Source of the DNA: Whalleya microplaca
Lineage: Eukaryota > Ascomycota > Sordariomycetes > Xylariales > Xylariaceae
Assembly: GCA_022497155.1 (NCBI GenBank)
Contig: MU385760.1
Coordinates: 332,428-396,427, forward strand
Length of the DNA stretch: 64,000 nt
Reading direction: 5' to 3'
The translations under genes and the position numbers were made by a program. Of this stretch, positions 45,013-57,350 are shown one piece after another; position 1 is the first letter of the stretch; each line of letters begins with the position of its first letter. The notes below the pieces were generated by a model. The model was not told the DNA's origin. It was given only the letters and a program-made list of their open reading frames with translations, and did not search any database.

Positions 45013-47844
45013 TTTGGTGATGTTGAGTATGATCAATCGTAGTTAAGTAGTGACCTTTGAACGGCTAGATGGAGTAGTGAATCAAAGTTAGCAAAGTAAC
45101 ATCTTAGAGTAGACGAGAGGGAAATGTGAGCTGATTTATCGAGGCGCAAGTGATATTGCTCAGAGACACACAATCAGCCGCGACGACTCAGTCCAACAGA
45201 TTGCGACTTCGACTTCGACCTCGACTTCTCCAGTCCCCAATGGCAATGACAATCGCGACCTCGTCGACCCCTGTGACACGACTGACTCATGGAAGTAGCT
45301 CTCATTGTGTACAGTGAGCGAGTTGTGTTAGGTAGTTGTAGTTGACTTACCAAGCTTTGAATACCCGCTTGAAAATTATAAGGTTATACTATATGTGAAC
45401 TTGAACGGCGATGAGGAATGAACGAGTGTGACAGCCGCAGTGAGGAAGGAGAAGAAGTTTAATAAGTCGGGTATCAGAGAGAGACAGCTGGATCGAGAAA
45501 AACAACATCTCCTAGAGCCTGCCAGCCCTGCCTCTTGGCCGCCTGGGAAATTGGACAAACTTGGAATGGCACACCTTCAGACCTTGCATTGAAGCCGGTA
45601 CTACTGCCACTATTACGCAGTAGTAGCCTAATCCGACTCGATCCAGTTTAGCCTGGGGGATATGTCATTATAATTTGCAATTAAGCAGTGTTTTAGTTCT
45701 AGATCGGTCGTGACCTGTCGTGTTTTTCCCCTTAAGAATCAGAGAGAGAAAGGAGTCCGATCTGGGGGCTTATTTATTGATGTGACGCTAGGTATACTGT
45801 ACATATGTATGTATCGAGTACCTATACTACTACCGAGCCCACTATATCGTTTCTGGTAGATCTAGCCGCGACGATCTTACCAGTTGTTGATGTGTCTCAT
45901 TGTGTCTTTCCCACCTTCATGCCAATCCTATTTACTTTCAGATATGCGATACATACATAGTAGATGAGAGACGCGCCTTCAAAGTCCAAGAGTAATACAT
46001 TGATCCGCCTTTGCGTCTCTTTCCGCGTAGCTTCTAACACTGCTATTTTATGTAGTGGGCTATGACAGTAGGTTGCAGGCATTATTCGTCATATGATAGC
46101 ATGAATCGCCATCAAGACCGAGGTTCTAGCCCGTACCAAAACTCGGACAGGGGCTGACGGGATCGCCTATGCGCCAGAACAATTCCCTAACGATTAAGCA
46201 AGGTGGCACGTCTATAGTGCTGTTCTAATCCTACCTACAGTAGTGTAGATTCAGCCTCATCAGCAGTTAAGACTGCTTTGTTTGGGTTGCCTCTTGAATT
46301 GGAGCTTCGAAAAACAAGTCTCAGTATTCTGGTCAACTCGGCTTGCGACAAGATCTGAAATTACAAAGAACCTCCTATGCGGTTGTGGCACAAGATGGAG
46401 TGGGGCATCGCAATCTCGCGGGATACCGCGCTAATGTAAGGTATGTACTTTGACTTCTTTATTATTATAGGTACCTCTGCGTAAAGTGACATGGATGTTT
46501 TTCTCCTTGGGTTCCTGCATCAGCTGGCCTCGGCAGCGACAATAGAAAAAAGAAGAGAGAAAATCAAGGGAGATACACAGCCACAACAACCAAGCGTAGT
46601 GTGCATATTAAGTATACATTGTACGAGTGTTCACAGGTTCCTGTATCTCATTGTTGATTTCATACATTAGCGCTCCAAAGCCGTAAGAACTCAAAACTTT
46701 GACAGAAGTTTAGTAAGAGTATTTATCTAAAGTTATACTGGCACTTCTAACTTTAATGATTCTGTTGTAGCCATTGTCCAAGATAGTCAACGGTGAAGTT
46801 CGCCCAGTATACCAACCATTAACTGCGCTGCTGCGTACGGAACACATCAACTCAATTGATATCGATGTATGCAATATAGTGGTTTTGTTTACCTAATTCA
46901 AGCTTCTTCCGTGATTTCCGTGACGCTACGTAATAGTCGATCAAAGTGGCGTCAGGAACAACGAAGACCGGGAATAACCAATCAGGAAAACTGCTCTGCG
47001 GCTCGTCCGCGCTACAGCTAAACGCGTTGGCCCCTGCACGTAGGTACCTGTGCTTCGTCTCGTATTTGACGATGATCTCTTGTTCAATAGGCAATTCACC
47101 AGTCTTGGCCAACCGATTCATGACCTTCATGACCACACCATACCTAGCAGCTGAACGAACGCTATATGCGTACCTCACACGAGGGCGACTCGCTCAGTTA
47201 AAACGCCAGCAATGTTTTCAGGCCATGGCTCATGGTACTATCAAGAATGACGCGTTCGGTTCAACTTTAACCTACATTACGAATAAGTCTACTATCCGCG
47301 CTACCCCAATGAGCGGAGACAAGTGGACTGAATGGTACATATGTAGTAGAAGGGTGTAGATACTAGGTTGGGTATTCGGATACATACAGTAGGTATTTCG
47401 ATTGAAAGCCTGATGCCTGGATGGCCGGGGGTATACTCGCCGCCTCCAGTTATAGCCAAGACTGAAGTTGGATATCTTTTGAATAGTTGCTCAGGCGACG
47501 ACCGTGCCCACTTCTACCAAGCTGATCTCCAGTGTCGATTTTATGCATGGACATACCACGTGGAGCCTGCTCTCCGTAGGGTGGCGATTCGGTCGGTTCA
47601 ACTGGGCTGTCAACCATTCTCGGCTGTTACAGCGTGTCTCGGGGCAATACCAAACATCCGCCTCCGTATGTGTTTGCCGGGTTCGGTGTATGTGTGCTCT
47701 GCAGTTTGTGTATGGCGAACCAGACATGAGAAGACGTTTCACCGACCACTGCAAGCAGCGAATCTGTTTTTAGGCTCCCAGTCATGTTGTTTTCACCTGA
47801 CAATCGTACTGGTGCGACATTTACCAAGGACTTACTAGTTTCTC
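45013..47844. other. Intergenic
   Basis: About 2.8 kb without a gene I can defend. The strongest frame (46852-47178, minus) lacks an ATG at its start and matches no family I know. Confidence 0.45.
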
Positions 47845-49007
47845 CTATGTTTGAGGGAGATGACAACGAACCACACCCCGACGGACGCCGTCTGTTTCTT
47901 CGCGAAGTTGTTGAACATGAGCGCCCAATCCCTTGGCTTTGGTGATGAAGTCATCTAACGAGCCCCCTACGCCGAAATAGAGCTTTTTGGCACCGACCAG
48001 GGCTTCGGCAGTATTACCCTGTGCTCTCTCCTGCTCCATCAGCGTGAATATAGTCTGCGTGAAGGCATTGAGCGCAAAGGGAGAATAGATGGTCTCAGCA
48101 CCAAGTATGACGGTTTGTCGTCTAGACGAGTTTCCTACTCCAGAAGCATTACTGGGATCAATAAGGTCGACAAACTCCGTCGACCACCCGCCAGAAAAAA
48201 AGGAAAGAGATATGTGTCGATCAGATAGACAATCTTCAAAGGCTTTTAGAATCTCTGGTGCTAGCTCCAGCTCGCCTTCTGAAGAGAAAGCGTTGTCTAT
48301 CATTGGCGACACCGCTCGTTGATGGTGAGCCCAGCATAGGATGAAGTTCGGCAACGTGACCAACTGCAGGACTGTCGGATTATAGTCGGCCAAGATTATG
48401 GATAAAGCAGAGCTGTTATCACCAGATCCAACTGACCTTCCACCGAGGGCCCACTGGAAAAGGGCCAATGAAGGGAGGGCCGTGCCGCAACCTAGCTGCA
48501 AGTTTCTAGTTGGGATTTATGCTGACAAAGTCCTGCCTATTGATGACAACTTACCTCAATCACTCTGAAATCTTTGTCAACGAGAAATCTGGTTCCGAAG
48601 AGGACTTTGACGAGGTCCACACTACTTTCCCAGGACTTGAATCCGCCTTCGTAGACTCCGGTTTTCACATCGTGATCGCCGAGTCCGGGCTCGGTATCGG
48701 CGCCATTGTCTTCTGCCATCAGCTGAACTCGGACATCCCATAGCTCCCTTCGAGGTAGTTGGATCTTCCCACTGCCGTCCATGTCGACGTCCAGGATGCT
48801 GTAAGCGATTTTAGAGGGCAGCTGGGTCAACATGTGCTGTAGGTCGTGGCTAGTTGCAGGAAGTAAAGGTCTGCCAGCCACAGGAAATGCGCTGGCCGAG
48901 GCATGCTGCTGCGCGGGAGTGTTGGCTTTGGGAGCAGCGGAACTAGACTGCTCTTCATCGTCTACAATATCATCGCCGGAGAATGAGAAGGAAAAGTGCT
49001 CAGACAT
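47845..49007 (-). CDS. HPM1: Protein-histidine N-methyltransferase, HPM1/METTL18 family
   Basis: SAM-dependent enzyme that in yeast methylates a histidine of ribosomal protein uL3 (Rpl3). It has 367 residues in two exons, 49007-48555 and 48495-47845; the 59-nt intron (GTAAGT...TTGCAG) falls between Glu and Leu of the sequence VIELGCGTALPSL. That is SAM-binding motif I. Upstream are family features: the region VYEGGFKSWESSVDLVKVLF, and downstream DYNPTVLQLVTLPNF, FFSGGWSTEF and ILGAETIYS. Length is close to yeast Hpm1 (377). The N-terminal 60 residues are acidic, Ser/Ala-rich and probably disordered. Confidence 0.92.
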
Positions 49008-50056
49008 GTTCAGCTGCAGGACTTCGGCCCCAAAGTCTCACTTGGCAGAAAAAGGTAGGTAGTGACCGAAGGAATTACACAATGTGCAAGGTTGATCAGT
49101 GCTGCACCGTTATGTAGCAGACCCTTGAAAACGTCGTACATACACGTACAGAAAAAACCTTGATGATCATTTTGGCTAGGCGCGGGGGATCTTCGGGTCT
49201 GAGATCTTTTTCGGTGGCCCAAGCCTCAAAGGGTCAACCCTCCAATCAACAGTTCGGCAGAACGAAGCTGTTCGTTCACCGTCTCTAGTAAGCTAATATA
49301 TTCATATCTAGATCAAACTCTTCAAGAGCAGCTGGCTGCACGATTGGGCTACCTCACCCGGAGATCTCGGAATTAGACAAGCGCCTCATTGGGACGAACG
49401 TCTATCTTGAAGTGCAGTGCAGCACATACATATCATAGACCCCTCAACTACAAGGACGGATTTTGTGGAGTTCGCTGTGGTTGGACGAAATACGATATGG
49501 ACTTCCAGCCCCATATGATGGCTAGCAAGACAACGTATCCTTGCGAGTGGTCATTGGCCCCAAGAGGAGGAACCTACCATCCGATGCTGGGTTACGGGTT
49601 GATTTCCCGTGGCAAAGGGTGACAATAAATGTATCATCTATCAGTCGGGACCGGCCGCAGTTAGTCACCCTCGTTTGGAAGCAAACATCAGCCATAGACG
49701 CAATCTAGCATAGTATTTAGGTAGGGAAATGAAGAAAATACATACCTAGGTAGTGAGTGTCCCGAACATATACTACTCGGGGACCCTTTCTCTGTAATGG
49801 TAGGCTGAGATACGCTGCTTCCCGTACCTTGACTTTACGATATCCCGTTCTTCCTGCCTCTGCCATCTGGTTGGTCTTTCACCTAGACCGGCTTTCAGCT
49901 GAAGCTAGGGATGCTGAATGTGCACTTTCCGCCTCCGGATATTACCTACTCACGGGCTAAGCTCCGAGTATAAAGCATAGTGCCTCAAGCAAGACAGATA
50001 CGATGGCTGAACACACTTCACAACGTTGAGTCCTTCCATTTCTCATTGCAATAATT
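49008..50056. other. Intergenic, divergent promoter region
   Basis: Shared upstream space of HPM1 and the monooxygenase gene; includes a TACCTAGGTA palindrome (49743-49752). Confidence 0.5.
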
Positions 50057-52087
50057 ATGACACGCCATAGGGTTTCCCATGTGCCAAATTACCATGCAGT
50101 GAATTATAAGGATGCTGACTCCCAGTCAACTACAGCAAAAGCGCCCTACTCTATTCTAGAGAAACCTCTAGGGACGCCCAAACATGTCAGAGTCGTTGGA
50201 ATCGGAGCCGGAGCTAGCGGCATCAATATGATTCGGACCCTTCGAAAGAACATGGCCACTTACGAACATGTCATCTACGAAAAGAACGACAAGACTGGAG
50301 GAACCTGGTTTGAAAACCGTTACCCGGGATGCAGATGCGATGTACCTAGTCACAACTACCAGTTCTCCTGGCGGCCGAATCCAGAATGGTCAAACTTCTT
50401 CTCAGCGGCGACAGAGATCGAGGAGTACCTCAACCGCGTATGCGAGGAGGAGCACATGGCTGGCGTAATCAAGACACGGCGCAAGGTCGTGGGCGCCTGG
50501 TGGGACGAAACTCAAGGGCTTTGGGATCTCAGTATCCTAAACTTGGAAACGGGTGAGACATTTAGGGACCAAGCCAATTTCCTCGTGGATGCGTCAGGAA
50601 TTCTGAAGTAAGACAGAAAAACAAAAACAAAAAAGGGCTCGGACGAGTTTGCTATGGGAGAATAATGTTAACCAAATGTTTCAGCAACTGGAAATGGCCG
50701 GATATTCCGAATCTGAAAAGCTTTCAGGGAGACTTGATACACACTGCCGACTGGCCCAAGGGTTTCGACTATGCCAATAAGACCGTCGCTGTGATTGGAA
50801 ATGGCTCGTCGGGTATCCAACTCCTACCGACAATCCAGCCAGGTGAGCTCGTCCATCTCCCTCTCCTGGCAATGTGAACTAACATTTCGCAGATGTCAAG
50901 AAGTTGTACCATTTCATACGCACGCCTACATGGATAATCCCTCCCCGAATAGTGACGATGATGGTGATGGGAGGTCCAGCTAAGAGTGTGCTCAGCGAAA
51001 TAGAGCTCGACGAAAAGGAGAACTTCAGCCAGTCTCAGATTGAGAGATTCAAGAAGGACCCGGCGTTCTACCGTAAATTCGTTAAGGCCATCGAGCAGGA
51101 TAGCAACGGGGCTTTTCCGATTGTGAGTGAATATCTTCAGCCGCCACTTACATCATTATTGGCTGACATTTGCACCTGCAGATCCTCAACGGCGGCCCGG
51201 TACAGGCTTTCGCACAGAGCAAGGTAGTGGAATATATGACAGCGGCGCTCGGCGGAAACGAGAAGCTCTGCAAAGCTTTAATACCGCAGTTTCCCCTGGG
51301 GTGCCGCCGAATAACTCCGGCTCCGGGGTACCTCGAAGCTCTCACTGCTCCGAATACCGCAGTGATCTCAGAGGGGATCGCCACGGTCGTGCCCGAGGGA
51401 ATTCAGCTCCAGTCGGGCAAGATAATCAAGTTGGATGCTATTATTTGCGCCACGGGCTTCGATAATTCTTTTGTCCCGCGGTTCCCCATCTTAGGCCGAG
51501 GCGGAAATGTCCAGGACACAATGAAGGCTGAGATTCCGAAAGGCTACATGTCTTGCGCACTCCCCGGCGTGCCGAACTATTTCAGTAAGTCGGCTTCCGG
51601 CGGCCCCCCGACGAAAAAAAAAGTAATGTCTAGGTAATAATCTGACTGCTTCGACATAGCCTTCCTGGGTCCCAATGCACCCATCGGCCATGGCAGCGTG
51701 TTCACCTTGAGTGAGCACATCGCCAAGTACATCACACGGATCATGGTCAAGTGCCAGAAAGAAGGCATCAAGGCGATCACGCCCTCGGACGCCGCTGTGG
51801 AGGACTATAGCCAGCACATTGCGGCGTTCATGCCGCGAACGGCGTGGGCGTCGCCGGGCCGCTCGTGGTTCAAGGGCGGCAAGGAAGACGGGCCGGTCAC
51901 CGCGTTACATCCCGGCAGTCGCATCCACTTCTTCCACATGCTCGAGCAGTTCCGCGCCGAGGACTGGGACTACGTATATGACAACCCCGCGCAGAACCGG
52001 TTCCAGTATCTGGGTAACGGGTTCTCGACCAAGGAGCTGGATCCCAACGTGGATTCCACGTGGTACCTGGATGATGAGGAGAGCTAG
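50057..52087 (+). CDS. Type I Baeyer-Villiger monooxygenase (FAD/NADPH)
   Basis: Flavoenzyme that inserts oxygen next to a ketone to give an ester or lactone. It has 589 residues in five exons (50057-50607, 50685-50842, 50893-51122, 51182-51584, 51660-52087), with introns of 50-77 nt and closing phases. The FAD Rossmann motif GIGAGASG is at residues 48-55, the NADPH motif GNGSSG at 222-227, and between them sits the full BVMO fingerprint FQGDLIHTADWP (197-208, F-x-G-x3-H-x3-W-P). A third conserved stretch is CATGFDNSF. There is no signal peptide or membrane segment. Such enzymes often work in secondary metabolism, but no synthase gene is in the window, so the substrate is unknown. The gene ends about 0.9 kb upstream of the NLR gene on the same strand. 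Confidence 0.94.
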
Positions 52088-52996
52088 GTAGTGAGTTACG
52101 AATTTGTGAGGACCGGCGTTAGTGGATTTACTCACTTTTGTTGGTCCGGAAGTATCATGCCGCTATATTGGAGCTTTAATGAAACATGCGCATGATTTGA
52201 AAACCGGTATGGCTCCCTATCGTGATTTCCAGCATCCCCGAGTGAACGTGGCCCGGTGTATTACTAGTCCGTCGATCCGTTATTAGAGAGCTTGGTGTAT
52301 AGCTGCGGGGCGCGGTCCATCCCGATTTGGGAGTCCCAAGGCCCTGGCTGCGAATCCCAATTCCCTAACTGTGATACCTACGATTATCCAGCAACGTTGA
52401 ACTCAACTATCCTATATCACGGTCAAGCTTGCCGGGTTGCAATTGACCTCAGATACTTCGCAGGCTATATATAACATGCTTCAATGGACGGACATGGCGA
52501 AGCGACTCGATTGATCAGCAGATAGGTAAGGCGATCGAAGCAGCCTGCGCCTCCGAGGCATAGTCACCAGACGAATGAAGCAATGAATCCTTGAATGAGC
52601 AAGAGGTGTCCAGTATTGTATTTTCGGGTCGTCAGGGAATTCTGCATGCTTCTTGCACCAACATGTTCTCTAGGCGCTTAGCCGTGAGACGCTCATTGGC
52701 GTATTGATCGCCAGCTTGCATGGGTGGGTTGTACTGGCATACTCTAACCTAGACATAGCCCTCAGGCGACCCTCGTACTGGGCTGTGAATTTCGGCCATA
52801 TCCTCTTGCGCTGCCTCACTTGTGGTTGCTGCCTCCTGCTTTCTCTGTAGTTATTTATTCTACTCAAGTCCTGTTCCCGGTATCCTCCCTGAGTTTAGAC
52901 TTGATGAGTTGAATCGTTAAGCTTGTTCTAATTTTTTTATACAATACTCCATCGTAAACATTATAGACCCAGCCAATAGAGCGCTAGACAAACCCG
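52088..52996. other. Intergenic
   Basis: Spacer and probable promoter of the NLR gene; no supported ORF. Confidence 0.5.
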
Positions 52997-55900
52997 ATGG
53001 CTAAGAACGACGGTACACCTGTAAATTTGTTAGCTTTAGGTATGCATGATCATCGCTATCTAAAGCCTGAAGCTGACAAGGGCTAGACGGGGGTGGGATC
53101 AGGGGAATATGTGAGCTTAGGGTCCTTGATGAGATCATGAAGAGAATTCAGAAAGAGCAAAACCTCACCGAGCTGCCGAGACCATGCGACTATTTCCATC
53201 TCATGGCAGGAACCAGTACTGGAGGGTAAGTTTGTTGGTGGGATTCAACTTAAGGATACACTACATTGACGCGCGACATAGGCTCGTTGCCATTCTACTC
53301 TCCCGATTTAAGATGACGACGAGGGATGCCATAGCGGCCTACTACGACTTTTCCAGAAAGATATTTTCTAAGAAGAATAAAAAATTGGTCACCATTCATG
53401 AGTACGGCGTGGCAGTCTTCGAAGAGATAATTCAAGGTATGGTTGCAGCACATGGTATCGGCGAACTACTACTGGATACAAACCCATCCGCCCAGTCCAA
53501 GGCATTCGTCTGCTCCCAACGCGGGCACAATCAAGGGCCGGTTGTACGGTTTCGATCGTACGAAGCACCAGCGAAACCTAACGTGGTAAATTCTGAAGTT
53601 CCTCACGCAGAGGTATCGCATACTAGCTCGTCCATATCGAATAACTCGGTCATGACGAATGGCTCGACTATGACAAAGGGCTCAAATTCGAGGACGATTG
53701 ATACATGGGGTAATTTTGATGATATTAAGATTTGGGAGGCTGCTCGCGCAACAACGGCTGCTCCGGGGTACTTCAAGCCAATGGAGCTGGGTCGCGACGA
53801 GAACAAGATACCATTCATCGAGTACGTGTTCCGTAGTCTTTTCTTCCCTATTTTCCGCTGGTCTTGGGAGCTACGTCTGCCTGATTCAAATACTTTCTGG
53901 GTTGGATCCGAAGACCTAGCTTAAGACTCCTGTTATTGCAAGAACAGAGTATTTGCTAACTCCGGATTGTGTACAGCGGAGCAATGGGCTGCAATAATCC
54001 AGCATATGAGCTAGTTGATGAAGCGACGGCCCTTTTCGGAACGGACTGTGTCCTTGGCTCTCTCCTCAGTCTCGGGACTGGATATTCCGGGCCCAAAACG
54101 ATAGGACAGCGAAAGGGCATATTAGGGAAGATGGACCTTTTGACGAATGTAAAGAAGATAGTTACAGATACTGAAAATGTCCATCTGGGTCTAGCGGCAC
54201 AGATACGGCCTGACTTAGTACGCATTTCGAACTTCTTTCTTTCTTATTCCACCTTACATTAGGAGCCACGTCTGCCTCTTTATAACGTTTTGGGGCTTGG
54301 GCACCCGAGCTTAGAATCCCTCGATATATCTAGAAGAAGCTTTTACTAACTCCCGGCCGTGTACAGGATACCTACTTTCGGTTTCAACTACCCGCTGGAG
54401 CGGAGGATGTTGACTTGCAAGATTACGAGAAGTTAGACTACTTATCGCAGCTCATGAAAGAGTATATTGAGACAGAATCGTTGCAAATCGACAAAGTTGT
54501 CCATATACTACTTGGGAAGGCAAAACCGCGAGGCGTCACACTAGGCCAGATTGGTGAGTTAACCAACCTATTGTTTCACAACCATCCTCCTATTTTATGG
54601 CGTTGAGCTAATTTGTCTTCAAGTTCGGTCTGATCATGGCCAAATTTGCCCGTCCAAGGTGGAAACACGCGGCAGGCCATTTGTCAGCGATTTCTTCGTA
54701 GGGAGAGAGGAGATTTTAGAGAAGCTCGCTGAAACGTTCAATCCAACTTCGCAGCGGCACAATCGTAAGCGACAGCATCTTCTTCACGGCCAGCCAGGTG
54801 CTGGAAAGTCTCAGACGGCCGCGAAATTCCTGGATGACTACGGCCACTGGTACGTTTGCAGCCCCATCTTGATCCATCTTCTTATATCTCTACAGGTTTG
54901 ATATAGTCCTCTGGGTCGATGCTAGCAGCAAACAATCGCTTGAGATTGGCTTTAAGAATATTGAGGGTTTCTCTGAATACGGCTATAGCGGCGGTGGTTC
55001 TATAAAGGCACTGCTTAGATGGCTCGAGATGACAGAGCGACCCTGGATCCTTGTACTAGATGATGTGCGGGGCGACGTATCCGAGTATATTCCGCGTGGG
55101 AACAAGGGTAATGTGCTTTTCACAAGCCAGAATATGTCAATGAGGCCAAAGCTGCGAAGCCAGTCGATCACGAAGATCGAAGTACTGAACGAGATTGAAG
55201 CGGTAGAATTACTCCTATGCTGTGCCCGCCTCGACGTAGCCGATAAGAAGAAAAGGGCAGAGGCTCTAGAATTGTCAACAGCGCTAGGGTATCTGCCCCT
55301 GGCGCTCGAGCAGGCTGGCGCGACCCTGCGTATGAGGGACTACGAAATCTCAGAGTACGCGGAAATCCTCGAGAACCACCGTGACGACTTACTGAAGGCT
55401 TCAGGTTCTGAGGATATCCCCGCCGGCCTTCAGGCTGTATATGCGTCGTTCGATGTCACCTACAAGGTGCTTAATTCACGAGCTCACGATGCTTCGAGCG
55501 ATGAGCAGTCCAAAGCTGCCAGAAGCGCTCTTCAGTTACTTAGCCTGTTTTCCTTCTTCCATTACAGCGGCTTGATGGGCGCAATACTTAGGAGGTCATT
55601 CGAGAATCGCCCATCAGATAGAAGACCAGATGATCTTGGAATAGGGATTCAGTCCTTCAACGATCTTCTCAGCGCCGGCGAATCCGGGGAATGGAGAGAT
55701 TCTCAGTGGCGCAGTGGTGTGGACTTGTTGATCGAATACTCGTTGGTCAAGCCTAATCAAACCAAGCAATTCTTCTCCATACACGAATTGGTACATACTT
55801 GGGCGCGGAACAGGATGCCTGTCTACATTCGTCGCGTGCAGGCCGTGGCTGCTAGGCTGGTCTTGTTTGATTCTATTCTCTATTCTCCACAGACGGCTGA

Positions 55901-56969
55901 AGATCACCTATACAATGTGGAAGTGATTCCGCATTGTATAGCTGCCCTGACGAACACAGAAGACATTGAAATCGGCAATCCACGACTAGTGGCAATTCAG
56001 TATTTTAAATTTGGAATGTTGTTGAGTATGGTAGGCTTCATTACCAACGCCAGTCATCCGCTGAGAAAAGCCATTTCGGTCTGGAACGACGGAGTTGATT
56101 TTTTCACAGATGAATATGGCATGATGCTTAATGCTTCCGCTGATGTCATGCAAATTCAGTTCAATCCATATGGTGCCTATAAAATGAAAGACCTGGCTGG
56201 GCGTGTATTCAAAATGATGTATGGTCCTGTCAGTTTGCCTGTCTTTCGCCAGCTTATAGAACTTGCGGCATTAAAGACATTCATCGGGAGGTACAACGAA
56301 AGCGAGTTCCTGCTACGGTCTTTTCTATATATCCAGAGAATGATATGGCCGAATCATGAAAGATTGACGGCCATGACTAAGTATGCCGAGTGCCTCTTTT
56401 ACCTTGACCGACTAGATGAGGCTAGGGACCTCCTGATTGATGTGGTCCATGGAACCATCAACATGGTCGGCGATCGACATCCTCATACTCTCAAGGCACT
56501 TAACAATCTTGCGGCAGTCCAGGCTAGTTTAGGAAGCTGCGAGGAGGCAGAGGAGATGCTTCTCCTTGTGTTGGAAGCAGATGACAAACTCTATGGGTCT
56601 TATTACCGAGACCGGTGCTGCACCTTACACAACCTCGCAATCGTGCGCTTCTACCAAGGAAGATTTGATGAGGCGGAAGAGCTCTTTTGGCAGGCGCTAG
56701 AATCAAACTCGGGTGTATGGGATGGGCCTAACCACTGGTATCTACTCCACATCCAGGGTGTTTCGATAGCGGTTTATCGAGGAGGAAAACGGTCTGATGC
56801 CAGGAATCTCGGTGGCTTATACCATAAGCTGATAAAGCTCACGCTCGGCAGAGGACATCCCTTCGTGCAAGCGGCCCGATGGCAACTAAATTGCTTGATA
56901 TATGAGGACAACCGTGATCTGCCTATGCTGGACAGCACTGCTACCCAGATACATCCTATATTTCGATGA
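52997..56969 (+). CDS. Patatin/NB-ARC/TPR NOD-like receptor (PLP-1-like), candidate allorecognition and cell-death gene
   Basis: Multidomain NLR of 1149 residues in seven exons: 52997-53039, 53087-53225, 53282-53821, 53977-54217, 54367-54553, 54624-54849, 54896-56969. All phases close without a stop. The patatin-like lipase domain has the oxyanion loop DGGGIRG (15-21), nucleophile GTSTG (Ser58) and catalytic Asp241 in DGA (usually DGG). The NB-ARC domain has P-loop GQPGAGKS (439-446), kinase-2 ILVLDDV (510-516), GNVLFTSQN, and GYLPLAL (590-596). An IHELVH element near 754-759 takes the place of the MHD motif. TPR-like repeats fill the C-terminal part (LNNLAAVQASLGSCEEAEEM, LHNLAIVRFYQGRFDEAEEL). 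The order patatin, NB-ARC, TPR matches Neurospora PLP-1, which triggers death when it meets an incompatible SEC-9; SEC9 lies about 4 kb downstream. All catalytic elements are intact, so a working receptor is likely. Specificity is inferred from linkage. Confidence 0.93.
53822..53976 (+). repeat. NLR intron 3, related to intron 4 (introner-like candidate)
   Basis: 155 nt, unusually long for this window. It shares with intron 4 the 5' end GTACG, an internal block GGAGCYACGTCTGCCT, and a 3' end CTAACTCC...GTGTACAG. Confidence 0.6.
54218..54366 (+). repeat. NLR intron 4, related to intron 3 (introner-like candidate)
   Basis: 149 nt. Similar to intron 3 at both ends and in the middle, in the same orientation and spacing, as expected if one arose as a copy of the other or both from one element family. 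Confidence 0.6.
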
Positions 56970-57350
56970 TAACAATAGAGTAGTGTACTTTCTATCTTTT
57001 TAACTTAGATTTCAACGCGCTGCTAGAAAAGGGATGCCCATAAAAAAACTCGCTTTTCGTACAATAGGCATACTGACTGATCAGTGCGACTCTTTAATCG
57101 CCTTCGAAAAGTTGTCATAAACTGATTATTTTCTATTTCTGTCTTTATAACAGCCAGCATAGTACATGCTATTACATATAAGCGTCACTGCCGCATATTA
57201 AATTAATTACATGTTCTGATTAGGACTTAGCGAGTGCGGCGGCGTGAAATGTTCACAGAAGTGTGGTTGCTAACTGTAGAGTCTAGGATGACATGGCATC
57301 GTATAATATTTGTCCATGGGCGCCAGCTAATTCAACGTATGCTTCTCATC
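56970..57350. other. Intergenic, convergent 3' ends
   Basis: Lies between the stop codons of the NLR gene and DHR2; AT-rich, nothing else seen. Confidence 0.55.

Noticed and set aside
46852..47178. Minus-strand frame of 108 codons with protein-like stretches
   Set aside because: Its first codon is GTG, the first ATG is internal, no domain is recognised and no splice partner was found; too weak to call a gene.
49389..49622. 77-codon plus-strand frame in the HPM1/monooxygenase intergenic region
   Set aside because: No recognisable similarity or splice context.
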